64,000 bases of DNA, taken from NCBI GenBank assembly GCA_010015655.1, contig ML976733.1, positions 170,489-234,488 of the forward strand, in the 5' to 3' direction. The stretch comes from Bimuria novae-zelandiae CBS 107.79 (lineage: Eukaryota; Ascomycota; Dothideomycetes; Pleosporales; Didymosphaeriaceae). The notes beneath the pieces are model-generated. The model made no database searches. It was not told the origin of the DNA and saw only the letters and a list, made by a program, of their open reading frames with translations. Made by a program: the position numbers and the translations under genes. Positions 12,822 through 23,840 of the stretch are shown piece after piece; the stretch's first letter is position 1, and every line of letters starts with the position of its first letter.

Positions 12822-13141
12822 TCACGACCCCCTCCCTTCCCTAAGCGCCTCCAACCTCTCCCTCTCCTCCCTCAACCTCTTCACCTCCGCATTCCGCTTC
12901 TTCAACCGCTCTAGCTCCGCCTTGATCTCCTCCCGCTCATACGGTATGCGATGCGTCTGCTCGGGTTTAGGCCAGAATTCTGGGACGCTGAATTTTCCAT
13001 CGAGGTTCGTGCCGAAGTAGTACATGATGCCGATGGGGAAGAGGATGTACATGCCGAACTGTCGGGGCGTGTTAGCGAGGGTATGAGGGGGAGGGGAGGG
13101 GGTGGACGGACTTTGGCGACTTCGAGGTTGGGGCCGCCCAT
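12822..13141 (-). CDS. PET100: Cytochrome c oxidase assembly protein PET100-like
   Basis: Exon 1 (13141-13112) encodes MGGPNLEVAK. After a 53-bp intron (13059-13111), exon 2 (13058-12822) continues FGMYILFPIGIMYYFGTNLD and then a basic coiled tail (EEIKAELERLKKRNAEVKRL). The spliced length is 88 residues, normal for PET100. It has one N-terminal transmembrane segment (MYILFPIGIMYYF) and then a charged helix. PET100 acts in the mitochondrial inner membrane on a late step of complex IV assembly. An unspliced read-through frame from 13478 is not the gene. Confidence 0.9.
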
Positions 13142-13659
13142 TGTAGGATTTTATGGGAGGGTTAGGTGGTGGTGTGGGGTAGAGGTGGGTGGCGCGCGGC
13201 GGGCGGGTGAGGTTGTATAGTGGAGGTGTGGTTCGATGAGGGTAAAATGCGATGGAGATGGTTCGGTGATGGTTCGGTGGGTCATCGATGTTATCGATAC
13301 GGTTCACAGGCGCGCCGTGGCACCTGAAATGTTGGCGGCAACGCTCTAGGTCAAAAGCGCCTCTGGAAATCTGTTGGGAGCTCCAAGGAGGAGAGCAGTT
13401 ACATGGGCAATCGCATACCGTCCTAAGCATAGTATGTAGGTAACAAAGCACGAATGACATGCTTACCCACTGCGCCAACCAACCTATCAGGTCCCTCCAA
13501 CTCCGCAGCCAGCATTGGACCGAGGCACAGCACTTTGAGTCTCACGGCGGATGTCATGGTCCCCAGATTTCCCCACGCGCACTGCACACCCACTTAGACA
13601 CACTTTCTCTACCTTCATAACCTATTTTTATCAAAGGCGCGAGTAGAACAGATCTCATC
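13142..13659. other. Divergent intergenic region between PET100-like and ECI1-like genes
   Basis: About 0.5 kb containing purine/pyrimidine-biased stretches (G- and T-rich at 13150-13290) and several palindrome-like ATCGATG motifs near 13284-13300. Presumed promoter of both flanking genes. No further gene is supported; short frames at 13430-13500 lack a recognisable product. Confidence 0.5.
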
Positions 13660-14529
13660 ATGGCAGACCAACCCGTCCTCGTCGAATACAAAGACAACGG
13701 CGTCGCCATTATCACGCTGAACCAGCCCAAGAAGCTCAATGCGCTCAACCAAGATGGATACTTTCAACTAGCAGTAGCGCTCAGAGAGATCGCCGAGCGC
13801 GAAGACATATACATCACCGTGCTCACAGGCAAAGGGCGGTTCTTCTCCGCGTATGTCCGACCTTCCGTCCCAAGCACATGTCGATAGTAACGCGCCCACA
13901 GCGGCGCCGACGTCTCGATCGGCGGGCAGACCTCAAGCGAAGAGTCAGAGCGCAAACTCTGGCTCAAGAACTTCGTCGCCAACAACCTGCACATCACGCA
14001 CGCCTTCTACACGCATCCCAAGATCCTCGTCACCGCGCTGAACGGCCCGGTAGTCGGGCTCTCAGCTGCGCTAATCGCGTTTTCGGATTTCATATATGCG
14101 GCGCCGCACGCCTTCCTTCTTACGCCGTTCTCGTCGCTTGGGCTCGTCGCGGAGGGTAATGCTAGCGTGGGCTTCGTGCGGCGGCTGAGCATCAGCAAGG
14201 CGAACGAGGCGCTGATCATGAGCAAGAGGATTGGGATAGAAGATCTCGTGCAGACGGGGTTCGTAAATAAGATCATCGACGTGGGTGGGAAGGACAAGAG
14301 CGACGAGCTTCTCGGGGAGGTGCTGAAGGAGGTCGATGAGAGGCTGGGCGCGCATCTGAACCGCGAAAGTGTGATGAAGATCAAGGCGCTGATTCGGAAG
14401 CCGGATATTGAGACGCTGGATCGGCAGGGAGTAGTGGAGGTGTTCGAGGGGTTGGATCGGTTCTTGAAGGGTGTGCCGCAGCAGGAGTTTATGAAGATTG
14501 CGAGTGGGGAGAAGAAACATAAGCTATAG
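13660..14529 (+). CDS. ECI1: Peroxisomal delta3,delta2-enoyl-CoA isomerase (crotonase fold)
   Basis: Exons 13660-13850 and 13902-14529 join to 272 residues across a 51-bp GT-AG intron (FFSA joined to GADVS). The crotonase core is visible: VAIITLNQPKKLNALNQDGY, TGKGRFFSAGADVS, then VTALNGPVVGLSAALIAFSD and the acidic LGLVAEGNASVGF segment, where hydratase/isomerase catalytic acids lie. The protein ends HKL, a plausible PTS1 peroxisomal signal. Family members isomerise 3-enoyl-CoA to 2-trans-enoyl-CoA so unsaturated fatty acids can enter beta-oxidation. The gene converges on the FMP32-like gene with only 46 bp between stop codons. Confidence 0.9.
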
Positions 14530-14575
14530 ATGGCATTAATGTAACGCTGTGCGAGAAGGGAATTGGGTATATTGT

Positions 14576-15779
14576 CTATGCAAGAGATACTCCGCCTTTG
14601 GTGGTGAGAAGTTCTCCGCCCATGGGCTCGTCTCTGCCAAGCGCGGGCTTGCCTGTCGACGGCGAGTTATCCGGTACGTCTGGCGGAGTTTCTCTCTCTT
14701 CTTTCTTCCTATGTTCTTGCGACTGGTGGTTGGCGTAACTCATGTACCGTAGGAGCGTGAAAAGTATGAAGGCGGATATGCCAATCGCAATGGCGGCTCT
14801 CCGTGTGAGGATCCATCTCAACCCTTCGACTTCGCTACGTGCATCGGAATTGAGCTCGACGGTGATCTTGTAGCCCAGGCGTTGGATCTACGCACGTATT
14901 AGCTGTGTAATTCGTCCTCACGTTCATAAGCCTTACCTGAGCCTCCATGTGCCTCTGTTCATTCCGCACCGCCATTTTCCGATCGTCAAATAAACCCCTC
15001 AGCTCATCCTTCAGATGGCTCGTCTCCTGGCCCATCCGCTGACTTAAGATGTCCACCTCGTGCTGCAATTGGTTCCTCTCGCTTCTCATCCTCTCCACCT
15101 CCGTCTTCCTCGTGTTCCCGACTTCGGTCCTCAGCTCGCTACAAGCCGCGCGGAACAGATATGTCTCGTTCTCCACATTCGACTTGCTGACCAGCCCTTC
15201 GCGCGCCAGCTCCATATTATCCGTCAGTATGCCGCGCACCGCCTTCATGATCGTGGTAGACTGTTCTTCCGAGAAGCCCGAATTGGTGAGGTCCTTGACC
15301 AGACTGTACGTATCGAAGTGGTGCAAATAACGCGGTGTTTTGAGGTGAGGAGGTTTGCGCTCTTCCTCCTCCTGCGGAGAAGGCATGTGCAGTATCGTCT
15401 CTATCGGCTTCGCGTCGGGCGCTTTCGGCGGGTCAGGAGGCGGTACAGAAGCTGCCGCATCTGGCGTTTCCGCCTCTACGCGCTTCGTTTCCTTGGGAGG
15501 TATCGTTGACGGAGGTGGTTCGTTCTCTTCTTCCTCTACCGGCTCCGGCTGTGCTTTCGCATCCTTCTCACCACCTCTTGCCTGTTCTTGACCTCGCAGG
15601 TGTAGCGCAGGCTCATGCGCTGTGCCATAGCGCTGCGCAATGGATTCTTCGCGGGCGCCTGTCGTCGCAACAAAACGTCGGACTGTCGTGCGGCGCCTTA
15701 TATTCGATGGCCGGGCTCGGGGCGCTTGGAGCGGCTTGAACAGCATAGGCCATAGAAAAGGTAATCGCGGGGCCGCCAT
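14576..15779 (-). CDS. Mitochondrial coiled-coil protein, DUF1640 (FMP32/MCUR1 family)
   Basis: Exons 15779-14937 and 14887-14576 give 384 residues across a 49-bp intron. Order of parts: Arg-rich N-terminus (RPSNIRRRTTVRRFVATTGA) fitting a mitochondrial presequence; a Pro/Glu-rich linker; the DUF1640 core (FDTYSLVKDLTNSGFSEEQS, then TIMKAVRGILTDNM); a long coiled coil (ERMRSERNQLQHEVDILSQR); and a C-terminal transmembrane helix (AAIAIGISAFILFTLLRYM). Yeast relatives are inner-membrane proteins linked to complex IV assembly or proline metabolism, and animal MCUR1 to calcium uniporter regulation. The exact role here is unknown. Confidence 0.87.
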
Positions 15780-16319
15780 GTTGAATGATGTTCAAAGTTG
15801 TGTGCTCCCGCCGATTCGGAAATCTAGAAAGCATCAAGCTCCGATTCAAGCCGAGGCAAGTTGAGTCAGCTCCTCTAGGCCCGTTGAAACATCGTGTTTG
15901 TGAACCTAACCCCAAAACGCACAAGTGCGAAGTCAGTTAAGACGACACTCGTGAAAGACCTGGAGAACTTACTTCTCTACTACTCAGGGTTCCGTATCCA
16001 TAATCTTAAGCACGTTCACCAGGACATATGCCTCCAGAACGAGTAAATTTAGATCGTCATTACTGCGAAAGCACCCAAGATAACGAGAAAAACAGTCTTC
16101 ACAAGATCTTCACTGAACAAATCGAAATGGTTTGAAAAATCCAACAGAGACATAAGAACATAGGATGCGAAAAAAGCCGGTGGAAAACAGTCACGAGTAA
16201 GAGAGTACTACGCTGTAAATGCAACTCAATATCACTTCCAAAAATCACAAGAAAGACCTATAACGTATTCCACATGCGAGCTGCGCACCCTGGCGAGCTG
16301 CGCGCTTTTGCCAAGCCCA
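15780..16319. other. Intergenic, no gene supported
   Basis: Upstream flank of the DUF1640 gene, ordinary base composition, short frames only. It leads into the AT-rich block at about 16320. Confidence 0.5.
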
Positions 16320-17700
16320 TACTAACTTACAATTAACATATAATAGCTTAATAAAATAATAGTTAATCTACTTCGCAAGAAGTAAATATATAGCTTATTT
16401 TATAATTTATTTTTAATAATTAAATTTATTTAGTCTAATGCGGTGCTGCTACGTATAATATACCTAAGTTTACGCTATATAATAAATGCTCTAGTATCCT
16501 TTTATATACTAAAATATAATTAAACTTAATAAAACTTATAAAATTAAAGGAGGAGATAATTATCTAGTATATCTTAAATTTTACTAAGTAAGGATACCTT
16601 ATAATTCTTATATAAGTTTAAAATATAATAAAAACTTTACTTACTACATGTACCTAAGGCTAAGTTAATAAAAACTAATTATTAAGCTTTATTAAGCGTA
16701 TATTTAAGCTTATAATAAGGTTTAATTATAAGTTAAACTGCTTACGAATACTATATAAGGATCCTACTATTATATTAAACTAGTTTTAATATATATAAAA
16801 TATAAAGGCAAAGTACAGTATACAGGATAAGAATATATAAAATTTTAATAAGCTAGAAGGTTATTACTACCTTTAAAAAGTATACAAGGCTAAAATGAGT
16901 ATAAAAAGGTAATAAAGAGTAAATATTAATAATACTGTCCGTACGCAGTACGGGCAGCTACCTAATGCGATGTCTTAAGACAGGTGACAATGGTTATGTA
17001 ATACCGCACAGGCAAAGGCACAGACCATAGTCACCGTGCGCGAGCATCAATCCTTATAACCCCCTTTCCTCCGTACGTAGAATAGACAGACAAGACTTGA
17101 ATACCAGACCCTTTTCTCACCCGTACCATCGTACAACTATCTAGCCCTATCATATCGCGATATGCTTGGCTTAGTATAGCCCATTCAACAAATACTAAAT
17201 ATTAGTAGCGCGAGATAAAAGATCCTACTTTTTATTATTTTTTAAGTAAAAATATATCTTGCTAGCTAGCATACTAAGGATAATTTACCTTCCGAATAAA
17301 AATTATAGTCTTTAAAAATAGCTAAATAATAAAGAAGCTTAAAGTTATGTAAATTAAGTACTTTAACGTGTATATAAAGCGCTATATATAGGGTATATAT
17401 AGGCTACTTATTATGAATAGCTACGAGAGCTATAGCTTTATTACTTTTAAGTATTATTATAAAAATAATAAAATTATTTATTTTTAATACTGCTACACTT
17501 ATCGTATATCCTATAGCTACTAAATATAAGTTATTTTTTTTACTACTAAAGAAGGCATACTTGCGCTAAGTTAAGTAGTTAATATAAAATTATATTAATT
17601 ATATTATTAAAACTAAGTTTTTACCTACGTTTAATAACTCGTTTAACGCGTTAATTAATAAAAAATACATTAAAAAACTTTTATAGCGCTAGATTAGTGC
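16320..17700. repeat. Second RIP-degraded AT-rich block
   Basis: Very TA-rich with no coding frames on either strand, in sharp contrast to both flanks. It is interrupted by a normal-composition island at about 16937-17165. Reads as a RIP-mutated transposon relic; no terminal repeats could be matched by eye. Confidence 0.75.
16937..17165. other. Unmutated-looking island inside the AT-rich block
   Basis: About 230 bp with balanced composition (CTGTCCGTACGCAGTACGGG near the left edge, an inverted repeat CCGTACGCAGTACGG) between heavily TA-rich flanks. It could be a single-copy remnant between two inserted elements. No gene is seen in it. Confidence 0.5.
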
Positions 17701-17844
17701 CTTTTTTGTCAGGAGCATTCCCAACCAGGCCCTAAGAAAGCCCCTTTGGAGATTCCCTGAATCGTCTTCGGGTTACCTCTGGACCGACCCTGGGCCAGGT
17801 CACATGATGGAGTATATATATGCTTCTATATCTCCTTACCGCAT

Positions 17845-18051
17845 GTCCGTTTCCTTTGGCCGTTTTTAGACCCCAAGTTCAACCGGACATGATTTCGTCC
17901 TTTGTAATTTTTTCGTCCCACCAAAACCACATAGCTGCTTTAGCTTTGCGGTTTTTGGACACCTCGTCCAGCAGTACATGCACTTGCTCTATGATGTATT
18001 TTTAGACCCCCAGAGGCGCAACACATAGGTCGACACGTGACCAGTTTTTAG
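17845..18051 (-). ncRNA. Candidate spacer-array unit S1 (five spacers)
   Basis: Plus-strand reading shows repeats beginning TTTTAG, TTTTCG or TTTTTGG and ending ACAT, separated by spacers at 17845-17863, 17891-17909, 17933-17951, 17980-17998 (19 nt each) and 18027-18044 (18 nt). Transcribed on the minus strand, each spacer is preceded by an AAAA-ending repeat (GGTCTAAAA, TGTCCAAAAA) and followed by ATGTNN. The promoter-like elements lie just upstream on that strand (18108-18180). Spacers share no similarity by eye. No frame is kept across repeats, so I read it as non-coding. Function is unknown; a processed guide-like RNA is the working idea. Confidence 0.55.
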
Positions 18052-18107
18052 TCGACCGCCCCAGCGCCGTTCTGTGAAGACGAGGAAATTGTCCAGGAGG
18101 TTGGGTG

Positions 18108-18180
18108 TTTATATCCATGTCACCTGATCGAAAGAGGACGGGATGGTGCTTCCATTGATGGTGAAGTTCCCCATCATCAA
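18108..18180 (-). promoter_or_regulatory. Operator-like palindrome plus TATA box of unit S1
   Basis: On the minus strand a palindrome with arms TTGATGGTG / CATCATCAA (18155-18180) is followed by a TATA box (GGATATAAA, 18108-18116). About 60 bp further lies the first CTAAAA box of the unit. The same order and spacing recur in the other arrays, which supports a real promoter. Confidence 0.6.
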
Positions 18181-18259
18181 CCTTGAGAGCAAATACATTT
18201 GGAAACCTGCATGCGTGCTTCACGCTCGTGGATTCAGAAAGGCCAGGCTCGGCTAACAT

Positions 18260-18329
18260 GTAGCCGTGTGTTAGAAGGTTTTAGAGACAACGACGAGGCA
18301 CGCATGGCATTCTGCGAGTCCTGTTTTAG
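18260..18329 (-). ncRNA. Candidate spacer-array unit S2
   Basis: Two spacers, 18260-18278 (19 nt) and 18306-18323 (18 nt), flank a 27-bp repeat (18279-18305) that starts TTTTAGAGAC and ends CGCAT on the plus strand. The unit is driven, by position, from the TATA at 18387-18396 on the minus strand. The left end passes into unit S1 territory near 18250. Confidence 0.5.
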
Positions 18330-18386
18330 TGCGGCAATTCTACGCAGGATTGTGTAGGAGGAAAGAGTCTTGAGGATACAGTGGGG

Positions 18387-18455
18387 TTTATATAGGTTTT
18401 TGCGGGGGACGGGCAGGATTTTGGTATTTGGCTGAGTGGTGGTGCGCGTCATCAC
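18387..18455 (-). promoter_or_regulatory. Operator-like palindrome plus TATA box of unit S2
   Basis: Plus-strand GTGGTGGTGCGCGTCATCAC (18436-18455) is the imperfect palindrome; TTTATATAGG (18387-18396) is the minus-strand TATA. Order and spacing match the other array promoters. Confidence 0.55.
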
Positions 18456-18727
18456 GGTGGAAGCACTCACGGCAATAGAGTGTAGTCTTTGTAGAAATAC
18501 CAGAGAGTTTCGGAAGCGGTAAGATCTGTATAAGAGGATTTGAGGTGCGGTGGGATGTGTGATGGATTAGTTTGACTTGTCCTCTATTGTTGAAGTATCC
18601 GTGCCCGTATCCGTATCCATCTAGATCCATTGTAAAACGCCTTCCTGATATGCCGTGATGCTGGTATAACCCTCCCATCTCCCTTCGTGTTCCCTACTTG
18701 TAGAGCTTTCATCGCCGCCAGCGACCC

Positions 18728-19477
18728 CTACTGCTGCTCCCACTCCAACCCAAACCTCCCCTCCGCACAACGATACTCCCTCAAACACCTCAACACCTCC
18801 TCCGCACTCAACGCCTCGACCACAATCCCCGCATTCGTCGGCCCGATAAATCCGGCAGACACCGCGTTCTTCACCCAATCCAACAACCCTGTCCAATACC
18901 CATCTACATTGTACACTACCACCGGCATGTCGTGGATACCCAGCTGGTTCCACGTTGTGACTTCCATGAGTTCTTCGAGGGTGCCATACCCGCCGGATAA
19001 AGCGACGAAGCCCCCGCCCGGCCCACCAGAGAGAACTTCGCGCGCCATGAGGGACTTGCGTTCGTGCATGGAGGCGACGATTGTGGTGCGGCCGTAGATG
19101 GAGGCGTCGATTTTGTGGGCGGTGGGGTCGTTGGGGTCACTGTGTCGCCATCATGTAGGTATTACTCGCCTTGGTACAGGTGGTGGTGACACTGGGAGGA
19201 GGGGTTGAACGTACTGGTTCTGCTCGTACTTGACGAGCGGTTGCGGTATGATGCCGTGCACCGAGTCAGGCCCGGATAAGGAGACGAGGGTGCGGGCTAC
19301 CTCGCCCATGAGCCCGACGGTGCCGCCGCCGTAGACGAGGTTGATATTTGCGGCGTGTAGGGCGTGCGCGAGGGATCGGGCGGCAGCTAGGTGGGCAGGT
19401 GAGGTTCCGCTGGAGGCGCCGCAGAAGACGCATACGACGGGTTGGCGGGTAGCTTGGGCCTCTGATGGGTTCGTCAT
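18728..19477 (-). CDS. LOG-family protein (cytokinin-activating phosphoribohydrolase fold)
   Basis: Exons 19477-19215 and 19139-18728 (75-bp intron) give 224 residues. Motifs: VCVFCGASSG at the nucleotide-binding start, NLVYGGGTVGLMG, SMHERK, and GGYGTLEELMEVTTWNQLG. The LOG family hydrolyses cytokinin riboside monophosphates or related nucleotides; many were once labelled lysine decarboxylases. The canonical PGGxGTxxE here reads SGGYGTLEE, with Ser for Pro; I believe this substitution occurs in other fungal homologues, so activity is not excluded. The start is supported by the short N-terminus before the first beta strand. Confidence 0.9.
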
Positions 19478-19941
19478 TTTGGAAACACTGCTCGGGGCTG
19501 GAGGGGTCAGTTCAATTTGGGTGTGGAGTAGGAAGTATGCTCGTCGTGGCGGAGGATATAGCGGGGATGGCGGGGTATCGTCACGACTTAAGGAAAGAAG
19601 AATGATGGAAGAGTGGGATGGGATTGAAGGATCTATTTCTTATAGCGTAAATGCAAGGTCATATGCACTCATTGAGTCACCGAACAGAGCACACAGAAAT
19701 CAACATCAACGCGCTGACGCAGGGAAAGCATCGCGTGGCGCGAATCGCTGGACGCGAAGCTCGCATGTCGCGCAGCGGTGCTAACGTTATACGGTTTCCC
19801 CCCGGTCCTTGGCGGCTTCCATCCATGACACAAGCGTTAAGCCGCGGCCGCAGAGGAAAACCGCCCTGACCTCGAACCGGCCAATCTAACTGCCTTACTT
19901 CCTTACGCACGGCAAGTTTTATAGGAAGAAACGGAACAGTC
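19478..19941. other. Divergent promoter region, LOG-like and CLPTM1-like genes
   Basis: 464 bp between two divergently transcribed genes, ordinary composition, no further gene supported. Long frames read through it are antisense to the CLPTM1-like gene. Confidence 0.5.
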
Positions 19942-22048
19942 ATGCCTGAGCAACGTCGCCAGGAGGAGCAGCAGGGCGCTGGTGGGGTATGTGTGCTTTC
20001 CGCGGCCGCTGTGGGATCAGAAAGATGTACTGACGCATACGGCTGCAGATTGTGAAGACGCTGGTTCAGAGCGTGGGCATCTTCCTGCTCATCCAGTTCG
20101 CTTCGAAGCAGTTTTTCGGTCAGGCACCCGCGACAGGAGGTGCATCCGACCCCGCGAAGAGCGGTGCCGTCGTCCCCAACACGAAGGTTTCCATCCCAGC
20201 TTTTGAGAACCGCCCCAGCCAGTTCAACGATGGCGCAATCCGCAGTGCTATCCCCCAAAACATTGCGCCCATGTGGCCCGTCGGCACCGAGGTCGACATC
20301 TCCATGTACATCTCGCCGTCGGTGGTGATGCCCCCGCTCAAGCAGCTGCCCAAGGACACGTTGTTGATCGACGAAAAGGGCTTCAAATTTGGCGACTGGA
20401 AGGAGAACAGGGTGGTGGAGACCGAGTTCAAGGTGCCCGCCGAGGTCCAGCGCAATGCTACGCTCTTTGCGCACTTTTATGTTGGACAGAGCGGCAGTGT
20501 GCTTGATCCCACGCAGCCGGGCTACGACAGGACGAAGGCGTACCACATGATTCGCCCGCTCACGCAGTATCAATCCAAGAAGAAGATTTCCAAGACGAGA
20601 AACTTGCTGTCCGACTTGCCCGATACAGTGCAGAGCGAGGAGGAGAAGAAGGGGCCCAAGGTCATGGGGAACTATTACCACTCGAACTTCTCCATTAGCA
20701 TGATTCCGGACTCGGGCGTGGTTAACTTTCCGTCGATACATCCTGGTGTGAGGGAGTTCTTCCAGTTGGATCAGACGGGCTCAAGGGATGCTACGGGGCA
20801 GAATGGGTGGTACTATCCCGTGCTGTTCACGAACACGTTCTGGCAGCTGAAGAAAGATATGATTGAGCTTAACGACACGGTGCGTCTTGTATTTGCGATA
20901 TTTGTCTTGGGCAAACGCTGATTATATGACAGGTCACAACCCTCCCGCTTAATGTCAAAATCAACAACCTCTCCAACTGGAAATTCAACATCTACGCCTC
21001 CATGGAAGCAAACATCCGCTCGAACCAAGCTGCGGCAGCAAACGGCCAGGCCATCGCCGGCGGAGGCGACGGCACCGAAATGGAAATGTTCAAAGAGATC
21101 CTCATCGACAGCAACTCGTACCTGCTCGCCATCACGGCCGTCGTCTCCGTCCTGCACATGATCTTCGAGATGCTCGCCTTCAAAAACGACGTGCAGCACT
21201 GGCGCAAGAAAAAGGACAACGTCGGCACCTCTGTCCGCACCATCCTCGCAAACGTCTTCATGCAGTCCATCATCTTCCTCTACCTTATCGACAACAACGA
21301 AAACACGTCTTGGATGATCCTCTTTGGCCAGGGCATGGGCATCGCCATCGAAGCCTGGAAGATCACAAAGAGCGTGAACGTGCGCGTGCGCCCCGCCCCC
21401 GCGGGGTCTTGGCTGCCCTACACCGTCGTGTTTGAGGACAAACACGTGCTGTCTGAGACGGAAAAGAAGACGGAGGAGTACGACGAGATTGCATTCAAGT
21501 ATCTGACTTGGGTCGCCATCCCCCTCCTCGCCGCGTACGCCGTTTACTCTCTCATCTACGACACACACAAGAGCTGGTACTCTTTCATCATCACTACGCT
21601 CGTCGGATCAGTCTACGCGTACGGCTTCCTCATGATGGTGCCGTCGCTGTACATCAATTACCGCCTTAAATCCGTGGCCCATATGCCCGGGCGCGCTATG
21701 ACGTACAAATTCCTGAACACGTTCATCGACGACCTTTTTGCGTTTACGATTAAAATGCCGACGCTGCATAGGTTGGCGACGCTGAGGGATGATGTTATTT
21801 TCTTTGTGTATTTGTATCAGACGTGGGTATATAAGGTAGATTACTCGCGTGTGAACGAATTCGGTCAGGGCGGGGATGAAGAAGAGGAGGAGGAGAAGAA
21901 GGCGAATCAGCCGTTGAAGGCTCCGACGGGTGGGGAGAGGGGGTTGAAGGTCCCGGATCAAGAGAAGGTAGCAAAGGTTGAGGCAGAGAAGGAGAAGGCG
22001 ACTGCGACGGGCAGCGCGAAGAAGGGCGAGGGGAGGAAGAGGAAGTAA
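19942..22048 (+). CDS. CLPTM1-family polytopic membrane protein
   Basis: Exons 19942-19986, 20049-20879 and 20933-22048 give 663 residues, the family's usual length. The N-terminal helix (TLVQSVGIFLLIQFASKQFF) is followed by a large lumenal domain (PMWPVGTEVDISMYISPSVV) and a multi-helix C-terminal half (YLLAITAVVSVLHMIFEMLA; TWVAIPLLAAYAVYSLIY; SFIITTLVGSVYAYGFLMM). The tail is highly charged, ending GEGRKRK. CLPTM1 relatives are ER membrane proteins; CLPTM1L has been reported as a glucosaminyl-phosphatidylinositol scramblase and CLPTM1 as a receptor-trafficking factor. The fungal function is not established. Both introns use GT-AG. Confidence 0.92.
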
Positions 22049-22837
22049 ATATCCGCGGTATATGAAGATTGTACGCAGTGCGTCAGTGTGAGAGAAAGAG
22101 GAGGTAGTGCAGTCAGATGTAAATAGATATAACTTACTATCAACGATGTATGTGCTTGCGCTCGTACGTCTAGAAAATCTCCCTCGTGCGTTCCATATGC
22201 TTCTACGGGCGTGTCTAAAATCCGCTTCAACCCCTCTCTCCCTGAGCTGGGATCGGAGCGAGCGAGTGGTCGTGTATGCTGGTGCGGCTCCATTCACAAT
22301 GGCGACGTGATTGGGTATGTGCGTGTTGGTTGGCCTGCTTTCCGTCCTAAAACCACAAAGAAGGCTCCAATAAATTCCTCCACCCTTCTCTCAAACACCG
22401 AAGCACAAGATCGATGTGATGCCCTGGGCGTGTCTAAATCTGCCCCTGTACCTACACATGTGGGACTCGCGCTTCCGTGACTTAAAAGCCGCACGCTGGA
22501 AAACGAGGATAGAGGAAGTTTCTCTAGGAGGGGTTGGAAAATATCAACCTTGGCCTGCATGGGTTGGTGCCGCTTTGTTGAAAGTAGTGGGGTGAATTCG
22601 ATGTGTACGTGTGGCGTGCTGTTGGGACTAAAAACTGCACAGAGGAGGGTTACGTGTTTCTCCAGCTTAGATGGAAACATATGGGAATACGAGTGATGGG
22701 CTGGGCTGCTCGCGGTGGGGAGAAAGCTATATTAAGAGACCTGCTAAGGTGCTTCGCGCGTGTCTAAGGTTTGACGCGCCGTGGTGATGTTCCTCACTAT
22801 CGTTCGAATTACCCCATCCTTTCTTCTTGGGGAAAGG

Positions 22838-23074
22838 TATATAAACCTCTCTCTGCCGCGTTGGAGTCTTCCTTCTCACACTACTCCTCCGAGCCTTGCT
22901 CACTAAAATTGTACGAAGAATGTTTCGATGGGCTGCTTTTGCGCTCTAAAAGTACCCAGACCTGCTCTCGATATGATGTGGACTTTCTGCCGCGTCCTCT
23001 ATAACTTCGTCAAACATTCAAGGAAGAAGACATTGGCTGCCTTTAGGGTCTAAAATGCACTGCGCACTTCTCGC
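22838..23074 (+). ncRNA. Candidate array unit L1
   Basis: TATATAAA at 22838-22845, CTAAAA at 22903-22908, spacer 22909-22927 (19 nt), repeat 22928-22951 (starts ATGGGCTGC, ends CTCTAAAA), a 24-nt second spacer to ATGTGG at 22976, then a further CTAAAA (23050-23055) with a 19-nt spacer 23056-23074 before ATGTTGTGC. A 42-codon frame from 22928 also stays open to a TAA inside a CTAAAA box, the main coding alternative. Confidence 0.45.
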
Positions 23075-23488
23075 ATGTTGTGCGGATTTTCTGCGGCGTC
23101 TTATGAATGAAATATTGCAGATGTTTCGATTGTATAGTGTACGGGGCTTTTGTTGATGATGCGAACCATCACTGTTTAATCGTGGTTGTGGGGTGTGAGT
23201 TAAGACGGGCGGCGGGTATATAATCCCGCTCTTCCGCGACGAAGTCTTCTCCTCACACTACTCTCGAGTCGTTCTCTAAAATAATGGACTCTGCTCCTTC
23301 GTGGGCTGCTTCTGGACTCTAAAAGATGCGCAGCAATACTCTATTGTGATGTGAACTTTCCGCCGCGGCTCATGAGCATGAAGAATCACCTTGGTCGTAG
23401 GATTTACTAAGTTTTTTGTTTGTGATGGTGCGCATCATCACTGTCTATATAGGTGGGTTTTCAGGTGTAAGTTAAGACGGTTGGCCTG

Positions 23489-23840
23489 TATATGAATCCT
23501 CCTCCTCCACATCCAAAACTTCTTCCACACTACCCGGCTGAGCTCGTTCTCTAAAATGACCCGACAGAGGAATACATGGACTGCTTCCCGGCTCTAAGAT
23601 CCCATGCCGCCACCTCCATGTGCTGTGCAATTCGCCACTAAAAAGTCTATCTCATGAAGAATATGGACCTTCGCTGTGTCGAGATTAAGCCTTCTTCAGA
23701 CTAGTCCCCTGCGCCCTGCTCTCTAAAGGCAACCAGAAACTCGGCATGTGGACTGTTTCTAGGGTCTAAAAGTCCCTGCGGCTCCGCCTGATAGGGAGCG
23801 GCCCTGGCTTCGCTTCTAAAATGTTCATGCGATGAGGTGC
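23489..23840 (+). ncRNA. Candidate array unit L3 (six spacers)
   Basis: TATATGAA at 23489. Spacers: 23557-23575 (19), 23600-23617 (18), 23644-23662 (19), about 23728-23745 (18), 23772-23790 (19), 23822-23840 (19). Boundaries are CTAAAA, CTAAGA or CTAAAG on the left and ATG or ATA on the right. It looks like two fused units, since a TATA is missing between them and the distance to the next TATA is longer than usual. Confidence 0.5.

Noticed and set aside
12822..13478. A 218-codon minus-strand protein starting at 13478
   Set aside because: It reads through the intron of the PET100-like gene and adds low-complexity sequence; the spliced 88-residue product matches the family.
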